64,000 bases of DNA from Thiocapsa sp. (GCF_018399035.1 NZ_CP073760.1:5332501-5396500); one strand, 5' to 3'. Shown: positions 45,201-54,151, counted from the first letter of the stretch. Numbers and translations: made by a program. Notes: generated by a model not told the origin, from the letters alone.

Positions 45201-46638
45201 CATGCTTTTCGGGTCCAAGCAATGGCATCCGCTCGGGGAATCCCTTGCAGTGGATGACGTTCAATCCCCTTTGGTGCGGAGACTGCTGGCAGGGGATCGC
45301 ATCGTGGTCAGCTCCGCGCATTTGGGCGATGAACCCGCACAGATCAAGCTGGTCGCCCGAGAGCTGGGCATTGGCCTGCTGTCGGAGACGGTTGAGCTGG
45401 TCCCGGGCAGCGTCTTGGAGCAGCCCAAGTACGCGCCGCGCATGCGCGCCCTGACGCTCGGACTCGCCCGTCTAGAGAACCGCAAACCCCTGATGGAGAT
45501 CCGCTACCTGGACCGCATCGCTCTGCGTGTGGAACAGGCTTGTCGCCCGATTCGGGCCTACGTGGAAGACGGCGTTCTGCACCTTGCAGGCACACCACAG
45601 GAGTTTGCAGCGGAGGCGGCCAGCCAACTCGTGGAGCACTTCCAACTCTCTCAGCGCGGATCCGAGATCCCCTTCCTGACCGTGGCACTCGTCAACTTGG
45701 AGAACAAGGGACCTTTCGAAAACTCCATCGCGATCCTGGCAGACGCGCTGGGCGTCGACCTTCTTTGTCCGGATTCGGCTGAGGGATGCGAGCAGAGGCG
45801 ATCCCAGGAGGAGGACTCGGGTCCGGAAGGAGAACACTCGAACGCCGATCATGGGAAAGGCCATGCCCACAACCATGCCGACGCCGGCGGTGGAAGTGGC
45901 ACTCGAACTGACCTTAGCTCCGGGGGCGGAGGCAAGAGCAGCAGCGGAGATGATTCCAACGTTAGATCCAGCACGGCTGCTGGAGACGGCACGGGAGTCC
46001 GATCAGGTACGGGCACCGGAAGCAACTCTGGAGGTGGAAAGAGCAGCGAAGCTGGAGCGAGGCCAGGCGGTGGAGGCAAAACGTCCGGCGAAGTTGGCGC
46101 CAGAGGCGGAAATGGTGCGAGCAACCGCCCCTACTGGCTCCAGATTCAAGGAGGCCGCGGCGGAGCCGATGACCGCCAGCCGAAAGACGACCATCGGGAA
46201 AAGGAAGCCGTACTCCAGTTCGAAAAGGCCCGACATCGTGTCGCGGAGGCGAAAGCAGACGCCAATCCGGGCTTCGACGTGGAGAGCCTCGATTCAATAT
46301 CCGGTCACATCCGCCGGATCGAGATCAAGGGCATGTCCGGGGTTTTCGACGAGACCGCGGCGGTCGCCATCTCCTGGAGGCAATTCGAGATGGCCGTGCA
46401 CAACCAAGACGAAAATATCGAGTACTGGCTCTACGTGGTTGACCAGAACCGCTCGGATAATCCCGGCGTACATCCGATTTCCTGGACGCGGCACAAGGGA
46501 CAGCTGAAGTTCCTGTTCGAGGGCGAATGTTGGCTGGGTGAGGTTGAGCGCACTGAGACGCCATTCGAAGCCACCGAACTTGATCCGGGTGATTCGCTCT
46601 CGGGTTTCGAGCCGCCTGAGGACGAGGAAGACCAATGA
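42208..46638 (+). CDS. GHKL (sacsin-like) ATPase with C-terminal DUF3883-like domain
   Basis: This 1476-residue protein from ATG 42208 has GAGGAGAGG upstream. The N-terminal GHKL ATPase fold (~30-220) shows the N-box MYIFELAQNALDAGARR (Glu44, Asn48, Asp51), the DG motif at Asp71, and the G2 box GFMGVGFKAAFSRF. A long unclassified middle is followed by a Gly/Ser-rich linker (~1230-1330). The C-terminal DUF3883-like domain contains DSISGHIRRIEIKGMSG, in which Lys/Glu residues are nuclease-like. It ends in an ATGA overlap with the nuclease-helicase gene. It probably works with that partner. Confidence 0.82.
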   Translation: METEKQHFIDELRGTNEKKYRDAIDALASLLDASLDHEWMYIFELAQNALDAGARRLFYASDGTVLSFQHDGADALAEKHVKALSRIGGSTKGLSTIGFMGVGFKAAFSRFRTARVCGSDWRFRFDVDVDKGASGVELTRWIDTVLPHWDPDLEDPDPGFTTLFRMERPIRHERPLANDLSRLEANGLTPLAVLAARGLRQLTIGETNFNLKLENGEIRIDRDDTLETRRWHLFRASYTPTDAAMAEFLKVRRQLNEELTDDGRRREREVIALLPLDDNGMPVPPDQAFAYTTLPTQDRTPTGFHIQADWLVNVDRQRLRDIDGNAWQEEILAQVPNLIGLLLEWLASPELMDEQRVGGYRALRIPNADGDQIDQALERLRGAVAERLSGRPVVPIYGRGERRFSPPETVARLGGRFLSGFGHRPDWSPDVLFGCETLDERLMGPDARSFADWLGWGQDLDLDRLPWPEALPEWWQSLEKDEQIDALLALWSGVAERGWEDAPVVPTEAGTWIPAEESIWLNEESPSNEKPDGLAIRTALAGYLPTPEQIPLRRVTNKVGLKAPTGYTSDANNPVHWVHRHNRRVELAALIAQAVDEAPADQPFPLVELTGWAMGLGPSRQDLVPAVLTEAGPKPPAQALMSDPLVEGVEHRRRLFRRLPALDELYAALDDPDGVIAFLKALGVRGHGELKESPKKFWREHRPSLAKQLGIELGQLEDANVAGYTLVDYELPFGLDAAAAHALQDWLTRENRFLKDRGRLSAVSYYYGRKHTPGTCPCSWVKALSETAWVLGSDGARHRPADLLLEAHPDFDDALVAIIDTGLANRLQAEGVEFGAGVPRSPAVRRLLRRGREALTESTLAELLEEAKYELDSGSTTKQSIHEALDQIRIRGRFPISRLVERTGTGPKQRGGLGGWVLAVTDLEPRLEAALCAWIPAFPSTTTGQQSLDFLRYVWSSRPTAGIDELRRHIAAAYRYVLDDADRDHSLAMAWQEVKADAMLFGSKQWHPLGESLAVDDVQSPLVRRLLAGDRIVVSSAHLGDEPAQIKLVARELGIGLLSETVELVPGSVLEQPKYAPRMRALTLGLARLENRKPLMEIRYLDRIALRVEQACRPIRAYVEDGVLHLAGTPQEFAAEAASQLVEHFQLSQRGSEIPFLTVALVNLENKGPFENSIAILADALGVDLLCPDSAEGCEQRRSQEEDSGPEGEHSNADHGKGHAHNHADAGGGSGTRTDLSSGGGGKSSSGDDSNVRSSTAAGDGTGVRSGTGTGSNSGGGKSSEAGARPGGGGKTSGEVGARGGNGASNRPYWLQIQGGRGGADDRQPKDDHREKEAVLQFEKARHRVAEAKADANPGFDVESLDSISGHIRRIEIKGMSGVFDETAAVAISWRQFEMAVHNQDENIEYWLYVVDQNRSDNPGVHPISWTRHKGQLKFLFEGECWLGEVERTETPFEATELDPGDSLSGFEPPEDEEDQ

Positions 46639-49600
46639 CCGCCCCTTTCGCCATCAGCCCCTCCGGACTGGGCCGGTACTTCTTCCACGACTGCGAGCGC
46701 TTCCTGCGCTGGCGATCGACGCGCAATCCGGGGCAGAACGGAGTGCCGGACCGGGGCTACGACACCGGCACGCTGATGAGCGCGGTGCTCGATAGCGGGC
46801 GCGCCTGGGAGGAGACACTGCTGCGCGACTACCTGGGAGAGCAAGCCCGAATTGCCCCGGGTGACGGTTCGATCGCCGACCGGATCTGGGGCCGAGAGGA
46901 GACCCTCGAGCAATTGCTCCAGGCGCAACCCGGCCAGTACATCTACCAGCCCACCCTCCGGGCTCCGGACGTGCTTTACCAGCGCTGGGGCCTGGCCCCG
47001 GATCTGGTGCGCATCCCGGACAATCGGCCCGATCTCATCGAGGTCGCCGAGCAGTCTGGAGAACGTGTTTATCGGATCATCGACATCAAGCGCGGTGCAG
47101 CCCTGCGCCTACCCTACCGCGTGCAGGTTTACTTCTATACGATGGAGCTCGACGCCATCGTGCGGGAGCTTGGATTGCAGGGAGTCGTGGACCTCGAGCA
47201 GGGCGCAGCCTGGCTCGGCGGTGCCGAGAGGCCCCACACATTCGACCTGGCCTTGGTGGCATCCCACGTAGACGATCTGCTGGAACGGGTTCCGGAGATC
47301 TTTGCTTCGCCCGTGGATGAGCTGAATTGGCATCTGTCCCATCGCTGCGAATGGTGCGAATACCTGCTCGACTGCCATGCGGACATGCGCGAGAAAGACG
47401 ACCCATCCCGCCTCGTGGGAATCACTGGGTATGGAAAGCGCTTCCTCCGCAAACGACTGCAGGTGTCCAACCTGGACGGACTTCGGGCGGCCCTGGCCCG
47501 GCCGGATATCGATTCCATCCTTGCTGAATGTGCGTCGCTGTCTGGAGAACGTCCGCGATTGGAACGGCGCCTGCGGGCGTACCAAGCAGACGAGCCAGTG
47601 ACATTCGGCAGCCTCCACCCGGCCCTACCCAGAGGGGAGAACCTGGCCCTGTTCATCACGGTCCAGACTGAACCGGTCGCCGACCGGACGTGGCTGACCG
47701 GGATGCTGCTGAGCGGGAAAGAGGAGACGCGAAAACTGCTCTTCGGTGAGAGCGGCAAGGCTATGCCTTACATCCTGCTCGGGGAACAGGAAGCAGACTG
47801 CGCAGGGGTGCGCGAGCGGTTTCTTCACCGCTTACATGCGATTCTGACAACTGTCCACCGCTGGAACGAGCAGCAGAGTAACTGGAGCGATCAGCTCTCG
47901 CTCCAGCTGTATTGCTATAGTGCGCAGGAACGGGAGCACTTGGAGCACTTGCTGCTGGAATGCCTCTACGAACCCGCACTGGCGGAGCAGGCGATGACGG
48001 TCTTGTTCCACCTGCAGAATGCGGACATGCTGGAGGCGGCGGAGCATCCGGAGGATCTGGTCTGCCATCCGATCATCCCATTGGTCTCTGCGGCCGGACG
48101 TTTGCTCGCGCTGCATGTGGACGTGGCTTACACCCTTCCCGAAGCGCTGACGAAGCTCGGCTCGCAGTTCGAGCTGCGACGCGACAGCGATCTCCACTAT
48201 CCCTTCGGTCATGGCGTTCGCGCCGATTTGCTGCTCGACGCCTGGAACGGGGAACCGACAAATCTCGACACGCTGCGCCGGGAGGCCGCAAACCGCCTCT
48301 ATGCCTACCGCGCGTTCCTCCGGGCTGTCCGTGAGTTCGCGGGTGACTTGCTGGTCACCTGGCCTCCCAAGCATCGTCTCGCTGCGGCCACGGGAATCTC
48401 GCATCCGCAGCTCTCGCGGTTGGCCTTTCTGGCCAGATACGAGGCCCTCCTCTCCGCACTCGCCATCCGCGACACGCGCGCCGAAGCCAGGGAGATGCAA
48501 GCGGCCAAGGGAAAGTTGATTCCGATCCGCCATCTCGGCGGTGGCCACTTCGAGGTGACGACCAGCGGGGTTTCGCTCGATGCCAGCGACTTTACGCGGT
48601 GGCTGGTCGTGCGGGACACGGACCGAGGTATGCGAGCCCAGGTCAAGTTCGACGACTGGTCCCGCAGACGTCAAATGTGGGCGGGGCGTCCGGATCCGCA
48701 CCTGGGGATCGCCACGATCACGACGATCGAACACGACACTCTGGGCTACGCCGGTGGATGCTGGCTCGACTGGGTACAGCCCATTGAGGGCGACTGTCCG
48801 GTCGGGGGCGATTTCCTGCTCCTGCCTCGCTTCATGGACTTCAACAGTGAAAGGTTGGTGAAGGTCCTCGAAGGCATCGAGCATGAGACGTCTCTCTGTG
48901 TCGAATTGATGGCGGATCCGCGAGCCGCCTCGAACCGACCGCCGGTCTCTACCCAGGAGCACGGCTTGCTGGAAGCAGTCCTGCCTACCTTGTCCCTCAC
49001 CGGTAGCCAAGAGGCCGCCTTGAGGACCACCGCCCACAGTCGAGTGACCGCAGTCTGGGGTCCGCCTGGTACCGGCAAGACGCACTTTCTCGTCGCGCTG
49101 ATCCAAGTACTTGCCGCCATGTACACGCACCTGGAGCGCCCCTTCCGTGTACTGGTCACTGCGATGACCCACGCAGCCATTGAAAATCTACTGCGCAAGC
49201 TGCTGAACGCCCCCCAATCGCGGTTCGGGCCGACTCCAGTCGTCGGCAAGGTTGGATATTGGCAGGGCGACGACGACCAAAACGTGGAGCTGATCGGCAA
49301 GGACGCACTCGACCATTGGATGGCCAACCATTCCTGCTGCGTTGTGGGCTCGACGGTCTGGGGACTGCTCAAGTCTGGCTACCAATTCGACTTGGTCCTC
49401 ATCGACGAGGCGTCCCAGCTCAAGACACCGGACGCCTGCATTGCCATCGAGCGAGTGACGTCGGAAGGTCGGCTCGTGGCGGCCGGCGATCACGCTCAGC
49501 TTGGCCCGATCGTCAATGGTGTATATCCGGACCCACCGGACGATGAACCTGTCCTGCATCGCTCCGTACTCGACCTGCTCCGGCAGCGGCCTGGCCGCGA

Positions 49601-50402
49601 CGGCGCGCCGCTCTGCCAGCTTCTGGAGAACTGGCGCATGAACGAGACGCTGACGGACGCTTCACGCGCGATCTACGGCCCGAGCTTCCGTTGCGCGAAT
49701 GATGAGATCGCAAATCGTCGGTTGCGACTCCGCGCCGAGCGACAAGGCTTTCTCGGCGCTTGCTGTGATCCGGACTATCCGCTCGTCATCGTCGCGACTG
49801 ACGGGATTCAAGCCGCTCAGGCCAACGAGCCCGAGGCCGACCTGGTCGCAGCGCTGGCGATCGCGCTGCGCGAAGACATGGAAGGTGTGCAAGACGACCG
49901 GGAGTTTTGGAAGGACCACCTGTTCATTATCAGCCCCCACCACAGTCAGATCGGCGCCATCCGCCGACAGTTGGCGAACAAACGGGACTGGGACGCCTCG
50001 CCATTCGTCGATACCGTCGACAAGATGCAAGGCCAGGAAGCCGAGGCAGTTCTGGTCTCCTACGGCGTCTCCGACCCCGAATACGCAGCCATGGAGGCGG
50101 AGTTCATCTATGGGCGCAATCGTCTGAACGTGGCCATCACCCGCGCCCGCTGCAAGTCGATTGTCTTTCTTCCCCAGCCACTGTTGGACGGCTCCCCCGA
50201 GTTGCTGAACGACGAGACCGTGGCGGAAGGTCTCGCATACATGCGAGACCTCGTCGCACTGGCTCGTCGCTGCGAGACGCCTCGGGAGTTTCCATTGAAC
50301 GAAAACGTGACCGTACGCGTCTACCGAGTCGGCAGGGCGGGGAGGGTGGATCTCGAAGCGAGTAACCATTGCCCGGCAGAGGCAGGGGCTTTCGATCCGT
50401 GA
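46635..50402 (+). CDS. Cas4/Dna2-like nuclease-SF1 helicase fusion
   Basis: This 1255-residue protein has an N-terminal Cas4/Dna2-type nuclease. Four cysteines fit an iron-sulfur cluster (Cys20 in FFHDCERFLRW, then CEWCEYLLDC around residues 237-246). The catalytic VYRIIDIKRGAAL supplies the D-x-K of PD-(D/E)xK. A C-terminal UPF1/Dna2-type SF1 helicase carries Walker A VWGPPGTGKTHFLVAL (~806), Walker B LVLIDEASQLKTPD (~922), motif V-like DTVDKMQGQEAEAVLV and motif VI RLNVAITRARCKS. It is coupled by four bases to the GHKL gene. The last ~14 residues fall in an IS-end repeat (50361-50411), so the C-terminus is atypical. Confidence 0.88.
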   Translation: MTAPFAISPSGLGRYFFHDCERFLRWRSTRNPGQNGVPDRGYDTGTLMSAVLDSGRAWEETLLRDYLGEQARIAPGDGSIADRIWGREETLEQLLQAQPGQYIYQPTLRAPDVLYQRWGLAPDLVRIPDNRPDLIEVAEQSGERVYRIIDIKRGAALRLPYRVQVYFYTMELDAIVRELGLQGVVDLEQGAAWLGGAERPHTFDLALVASHVDDLLERVPEIFASPVDELNWHLSHRCEWCEYLLDCHADMREKDDPSRLVGITGYGKRFLRKRLQVSNLDGLRAALARPDIDSILAECASLSGERPRLERRLRAYQADEPVTFGSLHPALPRGENLALFITVQTEPVADRTWLTGMLLSGKEETRKLLFGESGKAMPYILLGEQEADCAGVRERFLHRLHAILTTVHRWNEQQSNWSDQLSLQLYCYSAQEREHLEHLLLECLYEPALAEQAMTVLFHLQNADMLEAAEHPEDLVCHPIIPLVSAAGRLLALHVDVAYTLPEALTKLGSQFELRRDSDLHYPFGHGVRADLLLDAWNGEPTNLDTLRREAANRLYAYRAFLRAVREFAGDLLVTWPPKHRLAAATGISHPQLSRLAFLARYEALLSALAIRDTRAEAREMQAAKGKLIPIRHLGGGHFEVTTSGVSLDASDFTRWLVVRDTDRGMRAQVKFDDWSRRRQMWAGRPDPHLGIATITTIEHDTLGYAGGCWLDWVQPIEGDCPVGGDFLLLPRFMDFNSERLVKVLEGIEHETSLCVELMADPRAASNRPPVSTQEHGLLEAVLPTLSLTGSQEAALRTTAHSRVTAVWGPPGTGKTHFLVALIQVLAAMYTHLERPFRVLVTAMTHAAIENLLRKLLNAPQSRFGPTPVVGKVGYWQGDDDQNVELIGKDALDHWMANHSCCVVGSTVWGLLKSGYQFDLVLIDEASQLKTPDACIAIERVTSEGRLVAAGDHAQLGPIVNGVYPDPPDDEPVLHRSVLDLLRQRPGRDGAPLCQLLENWRMNETLTDASRAIYGPSFRCANDEIANRRLRLRAERQGFLGACCDPDYPLVIVATDGIQAAQANEPEADLVAALAIALREDMEGVQDDREFWKDHLFIISPHHSQIGAIRRQLANKRDWDASPFVDTVDKMQGQEAEAVLVSYGVSDPEYAAMEAEFIYGRNRLNVAITRARCKSIVFLPQPLLDGSPELLNDETVAEGLAYMRDLVALARRCETPREFPLNENVTVRVYRVGRAGRVDLEASNHCPAEAGAFDP

Positions 50403-50411
50403 GCCGCTCAA
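50361..50411. repeat. Terminal-like repeat, left copy
   Basis: The minus strand here reads TTGAGCGGCTCACGGATCGA, continuing with GCCCCTGCCTCTGCCGGGC and ATGGTTAC. It aligns over ~51 bp with the plus strand at 56415-56466. The arms contain a GCCG-TTTGA-CGGC-type hairpin and look like IS200/IS605-type ends. The copy lies over the 3' end of the nuclease-helicase gene. Confidence 0.6.
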
Positions 50412-50570
50412 ATCGGCTATGGTGCCTAAACAAACAATGTCCTGCGCGCGTGATTGAAGGAAACTTAGTAGGGCAAACAGACGCGCGATCAGTTTTCATG
50501 TCCGGAGACGGTGTGAGTTTCGTGGCGATTTCAGAATCGGCATAGCCGCAAGGAGTCGCCAAAAACATCC

Positions 50571-50870
50571 GTGGCTGTCAACCGCGACAACTGCAAGTTC
50601 GGGAAGGCAAGGAGCCTGAGGAACCGAGGCAAGAACTACTGCAAGACGTTTGGCGTACGGTATGCCAATTTTCAGGCCATCGCTGCCGTTTCAATTCAGG
50701 ATCTGGAGAGGGCGGAGCGACTGGTGGCCGAACAGCTCGGACCCTACCGGATCCGCGGACCGTCCGGTCGCATCACCGAGTGGATGAAGGGTATCGAGCC
50801 GACGCAGGTGGTCCGGATCGTCTTGAAAACCCTGGAGGATTGCGGAATCCACTTCACCAAGCTGTGCTGA
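50571..50870 (+). CDS. GIY-YIG nuclease-like protein, probably partial
   Basis: This 99-residue frame from GTG 50571 reads DNCKFGKARSLRNRGKNY, matching the second motif of GIY-YIG-type nucleases. A C-terminal helical part contains LERAERLVAEQLGPYRIRG and GRITEWMKGIEP. The expected YxxK...GIY motif upstream is missing, so it is likely an N-terminally truncated member or a small relative. Upstream sequence shows AAGGAG about 15 bases before the start. Confidence in function is low. Confidence 0.5.
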   Translation: MAVNRDNCKFGKARSLRNRGKNYCKTFGVRYANFQAIAAVSIQDLERAERLVAEQLGPYRIRGPSGRITEWMKGIEPTQVVRIVLKTLEDCGIHFTKLC

Positions 50871-50992
50871 GCGTCTGAGCGAAGGAGTCGTCGATGTTCG
50901 ATCTTGGAGACTGTTACCAGTCTTGCGCGAAAAGCCCCGTCGTTCAGGGCGGGGATGGATAGCGCCGGACGGTGGACCCGTCCGGCATCTGT

Positions 50993-51406
50993 TCAGGTGG
51001 AAGTCTGTTGCTGTTCGATGTACTGGCGCACGATGGAAATCGGGGCACCGCCGCAGGAGGCGGCGAAGTAGGAGGGCGACCAGAGGACGCCTTTCCAGTA
51101 ACGCTGCTGAATGTCCTGGCGCTCTTGGCGCAGCAGGCGGCTGGAGACGCCCTTGAGGCTGTTCACCAGGGCCGACACCGCCACCTTTGGCGGATAGGCG
51201 ACCAGCAGGTGCACATGGTCGTGCTCGCCGTCCATTTCGACCAGCGTGGCCTCGAAGTCGGTGCAGACCTTGGCGAAGATCCCGCGCAGGGTGTCGATCG
51301 CGGCAGCGTCGAAGACCTTGCGGCGGTATTTCGCCACAAAGACCAAATGGACGTGCATCTGAAAGACGCAGTGTCTGCCGCGTCTAATGTCGTTGTCTTG
51401 TGTCAT
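50993..51406 (-). CDS. tnpA: IS200/IS605-family transposase TnpA
   Basis: This 137-residue Y1 HUH transposase from ATG 51406 contains FQMHVHLVFVAKYRRKVF, then the HUH motif EHDHVHLLVAYPPK and the catalytic Tyr region SIVRQYIEQQ. TnpA cuts and pastes single-stranded DNA at hairpin ends. All core residues and length are intact. It is divergent from tnpB. Confidence 0.95.
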   Translation of the reverse strand: MTQDNDIRRGRHCVFQMHVHLVFVAKYRRKVFDAAAIDTLRGIFAKVCTDFEATLVEMDGEHDHVHLLVAYPPKVAVSALVNSLKGVSSRLLRQERQDIQQRYWKGVLWSPSYFAASCGGAPISIVRQYIEQQQTST

Positions 51407-51428
51407 AGACCAAAATATACTCCAGGTT

Positions 51429-52225
51429 ATGTTGCGTCTCCAAGCGTTCAAATTCGAGTTGATGCCGGATGGCGGGCAGGCGCGCGACATGCGCCGCTTC
51501 GCCGGATCGTGCCGGTTCGTCTTCAACAAGGCGCTGGCGATGCAGCAGGAGCGGTATGCGGCTGGGGAAAAGCGGCTCGGGTATGCCGGGCTGTGCAGTG
51601 CCCTGATCGAGTGGAAGGCCGCCCCGGCGACGGCCTGGCTCTGCGACACCCCATCCCAAGCCCTACAACAGACCCTCAAGGACCTGGAGCGGGCCTATAC
51701 CAACTTCTTCGCCAAGCGGGCCGACTTTCCCCGTTTCAAACGGCCGTCGGGATCGACATGGGCATCGCCCGCTTCGCCACCTTGAGCGACGGCGCCGTGT
51801 TCGAGCCCCTGAGCAGTTTCAAACGCCAGGAACAGGCGTTGGCGAAGGCGCAGCGCGCCATGAGCCGCAAGACCAAGTTCGGGAAGAACTGGATGAAGGC
51901 GAAAGCCAAGGTCCAGCGCATCCATACCAAGATCGCCAACGCCCGGCGCGACGACCTGCACAAGACCACGACCACGATCAGCCAAAACCACGCGATGGTG
52001 TGCATCGAGGACTTGCAGGTTCGCAACATGTCGGCGTCGGCGGCCGGGACGGTGGAAGCGCCGGGCACCAACGTTCGGGCCAAGTCCGGCCTGAACAAAG
52101 CCATTCTCGACCAGGGTTGGTTCGAGTTTCGCCGGCAACTGGACTACAAGACGGCGTGGAGTGGTGGGCACCTGGTCGCGGTGCCCCCACAGAACACCAG
52201 CCGGACCTGTCCGTGCTTTCTTTAA
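51429..52225 (+). pseudogene. tnpB: TnpB with internal deletion and lost C-terminus
   Basis: The N-terminal part from ATG 51429 (MLRLQAFKFELMPDGGQ) reads to FFAKRADFPRFKR, then jumps frame at about 51740 into AVGIDMGIARFATL. This skips the middle third, so the product is broken by an internal deletion. The rest contains MVCIEDLQVRNMSASAAG and NTSRTCPC, where it stops before the second half of the zinc ribbon. The first RuvC Asp and the Glu survive, but the final catalytic Asp region is gone. Confidence 0.85.
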
Positions 52226-52484
52226 TCCCGCGTTCGATCCGGATGCACCGCGGATCGTACTCGCCGGTCGGGGACCGATCATCGAAGGGACCGCCGACCA
52301 ACTCACGCGACAGGCAGATGCGGTCCCGACGTTCGTGAAGAGGCGCGTGAACTGTTGGGAGTACGTTGGCCGTTACAGGGTCGTACGGCAGACCTACGAC
52401 CAAGCGGAGATTCTGCCTTACGCGCGCAAGGCGAACAGAGTCGGTGACGTCACGTCGGTTCTCTTCCTGCAGAGCGCGGACTGA
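52217..52484 (+). pseudogene. C-terminal fragment of an unknown protein
   Basis: The frame reads IVLAGRGPIIEGTADQLTRQ and VNCWEYVGRYRVVRQTYDQ and ends LFLQSAD. It is coherent protein-like sequence without a start of its own after the IS605 junction near 52214. The WEYVGRYRV pattern recurs in DNA-modification-associated families, but I cannot assign a function. It was probably cut by the insertion element. Confidence 0.5.
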
Positions 52485-52599
52485 GCCAGGTGAGATCTGC
52501 GATCTGCGCGAAGCCACGCCATTGGTCGGCCGGGATGACCTGCGGCGGACCTTGTCGGCTTGCTGGAGATCTTGCGATCAGCGGCTACGGGGGTGAGGT

Positions 52600-52842
52600 A
52601 TGACGACGACAGGCAACACGGATTTCCTGCTCTGGTGTGTCGGCATCAACTACGGATTTCTGCTTCTCTGGTTCGTGGGCTTCGCCTTGGCCCACGACTG
52701 GATGTTTCGCCTGCACAGTCGATGGTTCAGGCTCTCGGTCGAGACCTTCGACGCGATTCATTATGCGGGCATGGCCGCCTACAAGCTCGCCATCCTGCTG
52801 CTGAATCTGGCGCCGCTTCTCGCGCTCTACCTGTCCGACTGA
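52600..52842 (+). CDS. Small two-helix membrane protein (DUF6868-like)
   Basis: This 80-residue protein from ATG 52600 has GGTGAGG just upstream. It has two hydrophobic segments (WCVGINYGFLLLWFVGFAL and AILLLNLAPLLALYL) and the DWMFRLHSRWFRL linker. It matches the DUF6868 pattern of short inner membrane proteins of unknown function. A rho-independent terminator follows at 52992. Confidence 0.72.
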   Translation: MTTTGNTDFLLWCVGINYGFLLLWFVGFALAHDWMFRLHSRWFRLSVETFDAIHYAGMAAYKLAILLLNLAPLLALYLSD

Positions 52843-52991
52843 CGGCAGGGTAGGGGACCGAACGCGCGCTGCCGAAAACCCTCGCCGCTCCGGCCATGAC
52901 CGATGACGCTTGAAAGGTCGCAGGGTACTCGAATCTGGCATCGGTTGCCGGCGGGGTTGCGTGGTCGTCGGCACTGGCGTCGGGTGACGGA

Positions 52992-53015
52992 ACCGGGCTT
53001 AGGCCCGGTTTTTTT
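52992..53015 (+). terminator. Rho-independent terminator
   Basis: ACCGGGC-TTA-GGCCCGGT followed by a run of Ts. It lies 150 bp after the DUF6868 stop in the same direction and probably ends its transcript. Confidence 0.75.
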
Positions 53016-53089
53016 GTTGGGGCTTCGAAATTTGGTCTGCGATGATTTCGGTCATCACAGCCGCTTGGAGCTGTGCCGAGACGGTGGGG

Positions 53090-53118
53090 GACTGCCCGGC
53101 CTCGATGGCCGGGCAGTC
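53090..53118. repeat. Perfect 12-bp stem hairpin
   Basis: GACTGCCCGGCC, loop TCGAT, GGCCGGGCAGTC, then TT. It lies just downstream of the 53154-53822 gene stop and could terminate that transcript or belong to a repeat family. Confidence 0.6.
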
Positions 53119-53153
53119 TTACGCCAAGCGATGCATATCTGACCTAGGACCGA

Positions 53154-53822
53154 TCAGGAGTCGTCATCACGATGATCCGGTGGCACGTACTTCCATGAAT
53201 TCGGAATACCCTTTTCTCCCGATTGGGCGGAAGGACCTGTGCCATCTCGATGATGCTGCTGCATTATTTCGCCCATATAACGATTGGCGCCATCCTTGGA
53301 CGCGTCGACTAATTTTCGGAGACTGACCTCCGGCATCGGCTCAGGCGTGTAGGGCTCGACTGCGATCGTAGCAGCGGCGATGAGATGGCGGCGTATTGTC
53401 GCTAGATGCCCCCACTCAGTATGTATCTCATGGATTCTCGCAAGGAGCGCGTGAGTGGCATCTCGCTCCCAGCTACGAGCCCGACGCATGACGCCGGCAC
53501 TGGCTCTTTTCGCGGAGGAGCGTGTCGGGATGTAATGGCGCTGCCGATAGACCTTTCCGTCTTTTCCTCGCTGTAGGGTGATGTACGCCCACTCGTCGCC
53601 TAGCGTCATTCGTAAGGGGCCGAGGAGCCGCACGCGAACACTGAGCTGGCTGCGATCGGCGAATGGTCTTATTCGGTTCATTTGATCTAACCAGTGGATG
53701 TGCATCACGATGAGATCATAGGTCTCCCTCAGGAGGCGCATCATTCTGGCGCGCACTGTTCGATCGATTGCGGCGTAGGCATGAGAATCCGAAAGATACG
53801 GATGGGCTGTCTGGATCGACAT
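53154..53822 (-). CDS. Putative MobI-like conjugative transfer protein
   Basis: This 222-residue protein from ATG 53822 has GAGGA upstream. It has an arginine-rich helical N-terminal half, then a segment TLGDEWAYITLQRGKDGKVY and a helix ERDATHALLARIHEIHTEWG with RRHLI. This resembles the MobI pattern (WE near the charged helix then IR) that in SXT-type elements is needed at oriT. No transmembrane segment is seen. The assignment is a resemblance only. Four phased repeats lie 190 bp upstream of its start. Confidence 0.45.
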   Translation of the reverse strand: MSIQTAHPYLSDSHAYAAIDRTVRARMMRLLRETYDLIVMHIHWLDQMNRIRPFADRSQLSVRVRLLGPLRMTLGDEWAYITLQRGKDGKVYRQRHYIPTRSSAKRASAGVMRRARSWERDATHALLARIHEIHTEWGHLATIRRHLIAAATIAVEPYTPEPMPEVSLRKLVDASKDGANRYMGEIMQQHHRDGTGPSAQSGEKGIPNSWKYVPPDHRDDDS

Positions 53823-54009
53823 ATGGGTTCCTCGTAGGTTGGTTGGAGCATCAACCGTAACAAGCGTTTTTTGCGATCGAGTGAGGAAAAGCGGGCAAAA
53901 ATCGTCCTTTTTCTGCACCAGCTGACTGAGTAGTAACCGCGACACCTTAATGCGGCCTGGATGGGGTATCTTCGGACGACGAGTCTTGGTCGCGGTGGCC
54001 CGAACCAAT

Positions 54010-54151
54010 GTCGTGGAGAGCGACTTTCGCGACTGGGCGACTGCTGGAGTGTCGTGGAGGGTGACTTTCAGGGCGAGCCTAGGCTGCGTATGTCATGAAG
54101 ATCGACTTCCGAAGACAGGACGCCTCAGGGAAAGTCGCGGAGAATGACTTT
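54010..54151. repeat. Four 18-bp iterons at 41-42 bp spacing
   Basis: Copies begin at 54010 (GTCGTGGAGAGCGACTTT), 54051 (GTCGTGGAGGGTGACTTT), 54092 (GTCATGAAGATCGACTTC) and 54134 (GTCGCGGAGAATGACTTT). The spacing (41, 41, 42 bp) is about four helical turns, so the sites face the same side of DNA. Iterons of this type act at replication origins, oriT sites or partition sites. They lie between the putative MobI-like gene and the gene at 54796. Confidence 0.75.

Larger units (their letters stand above)
50934..52225. mobile_element. IS200/IS605-family element (tnpA plus decayed tnpB)
   Basis: The left end carries the stem-loop CCCCGTCGTTCAGGGCGGGG (50937-50956), typical of IS200/IS605 hairpin ends. 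tnpA (minus) and tnpB (plus) are divergent, sharing 22 bp between starts at 51406 and 51429. tnpB is damaged, so the element cannot make TnpB. The right boundary is not resolved because tnpB is cut short near 52225. Confidence 0.78.
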
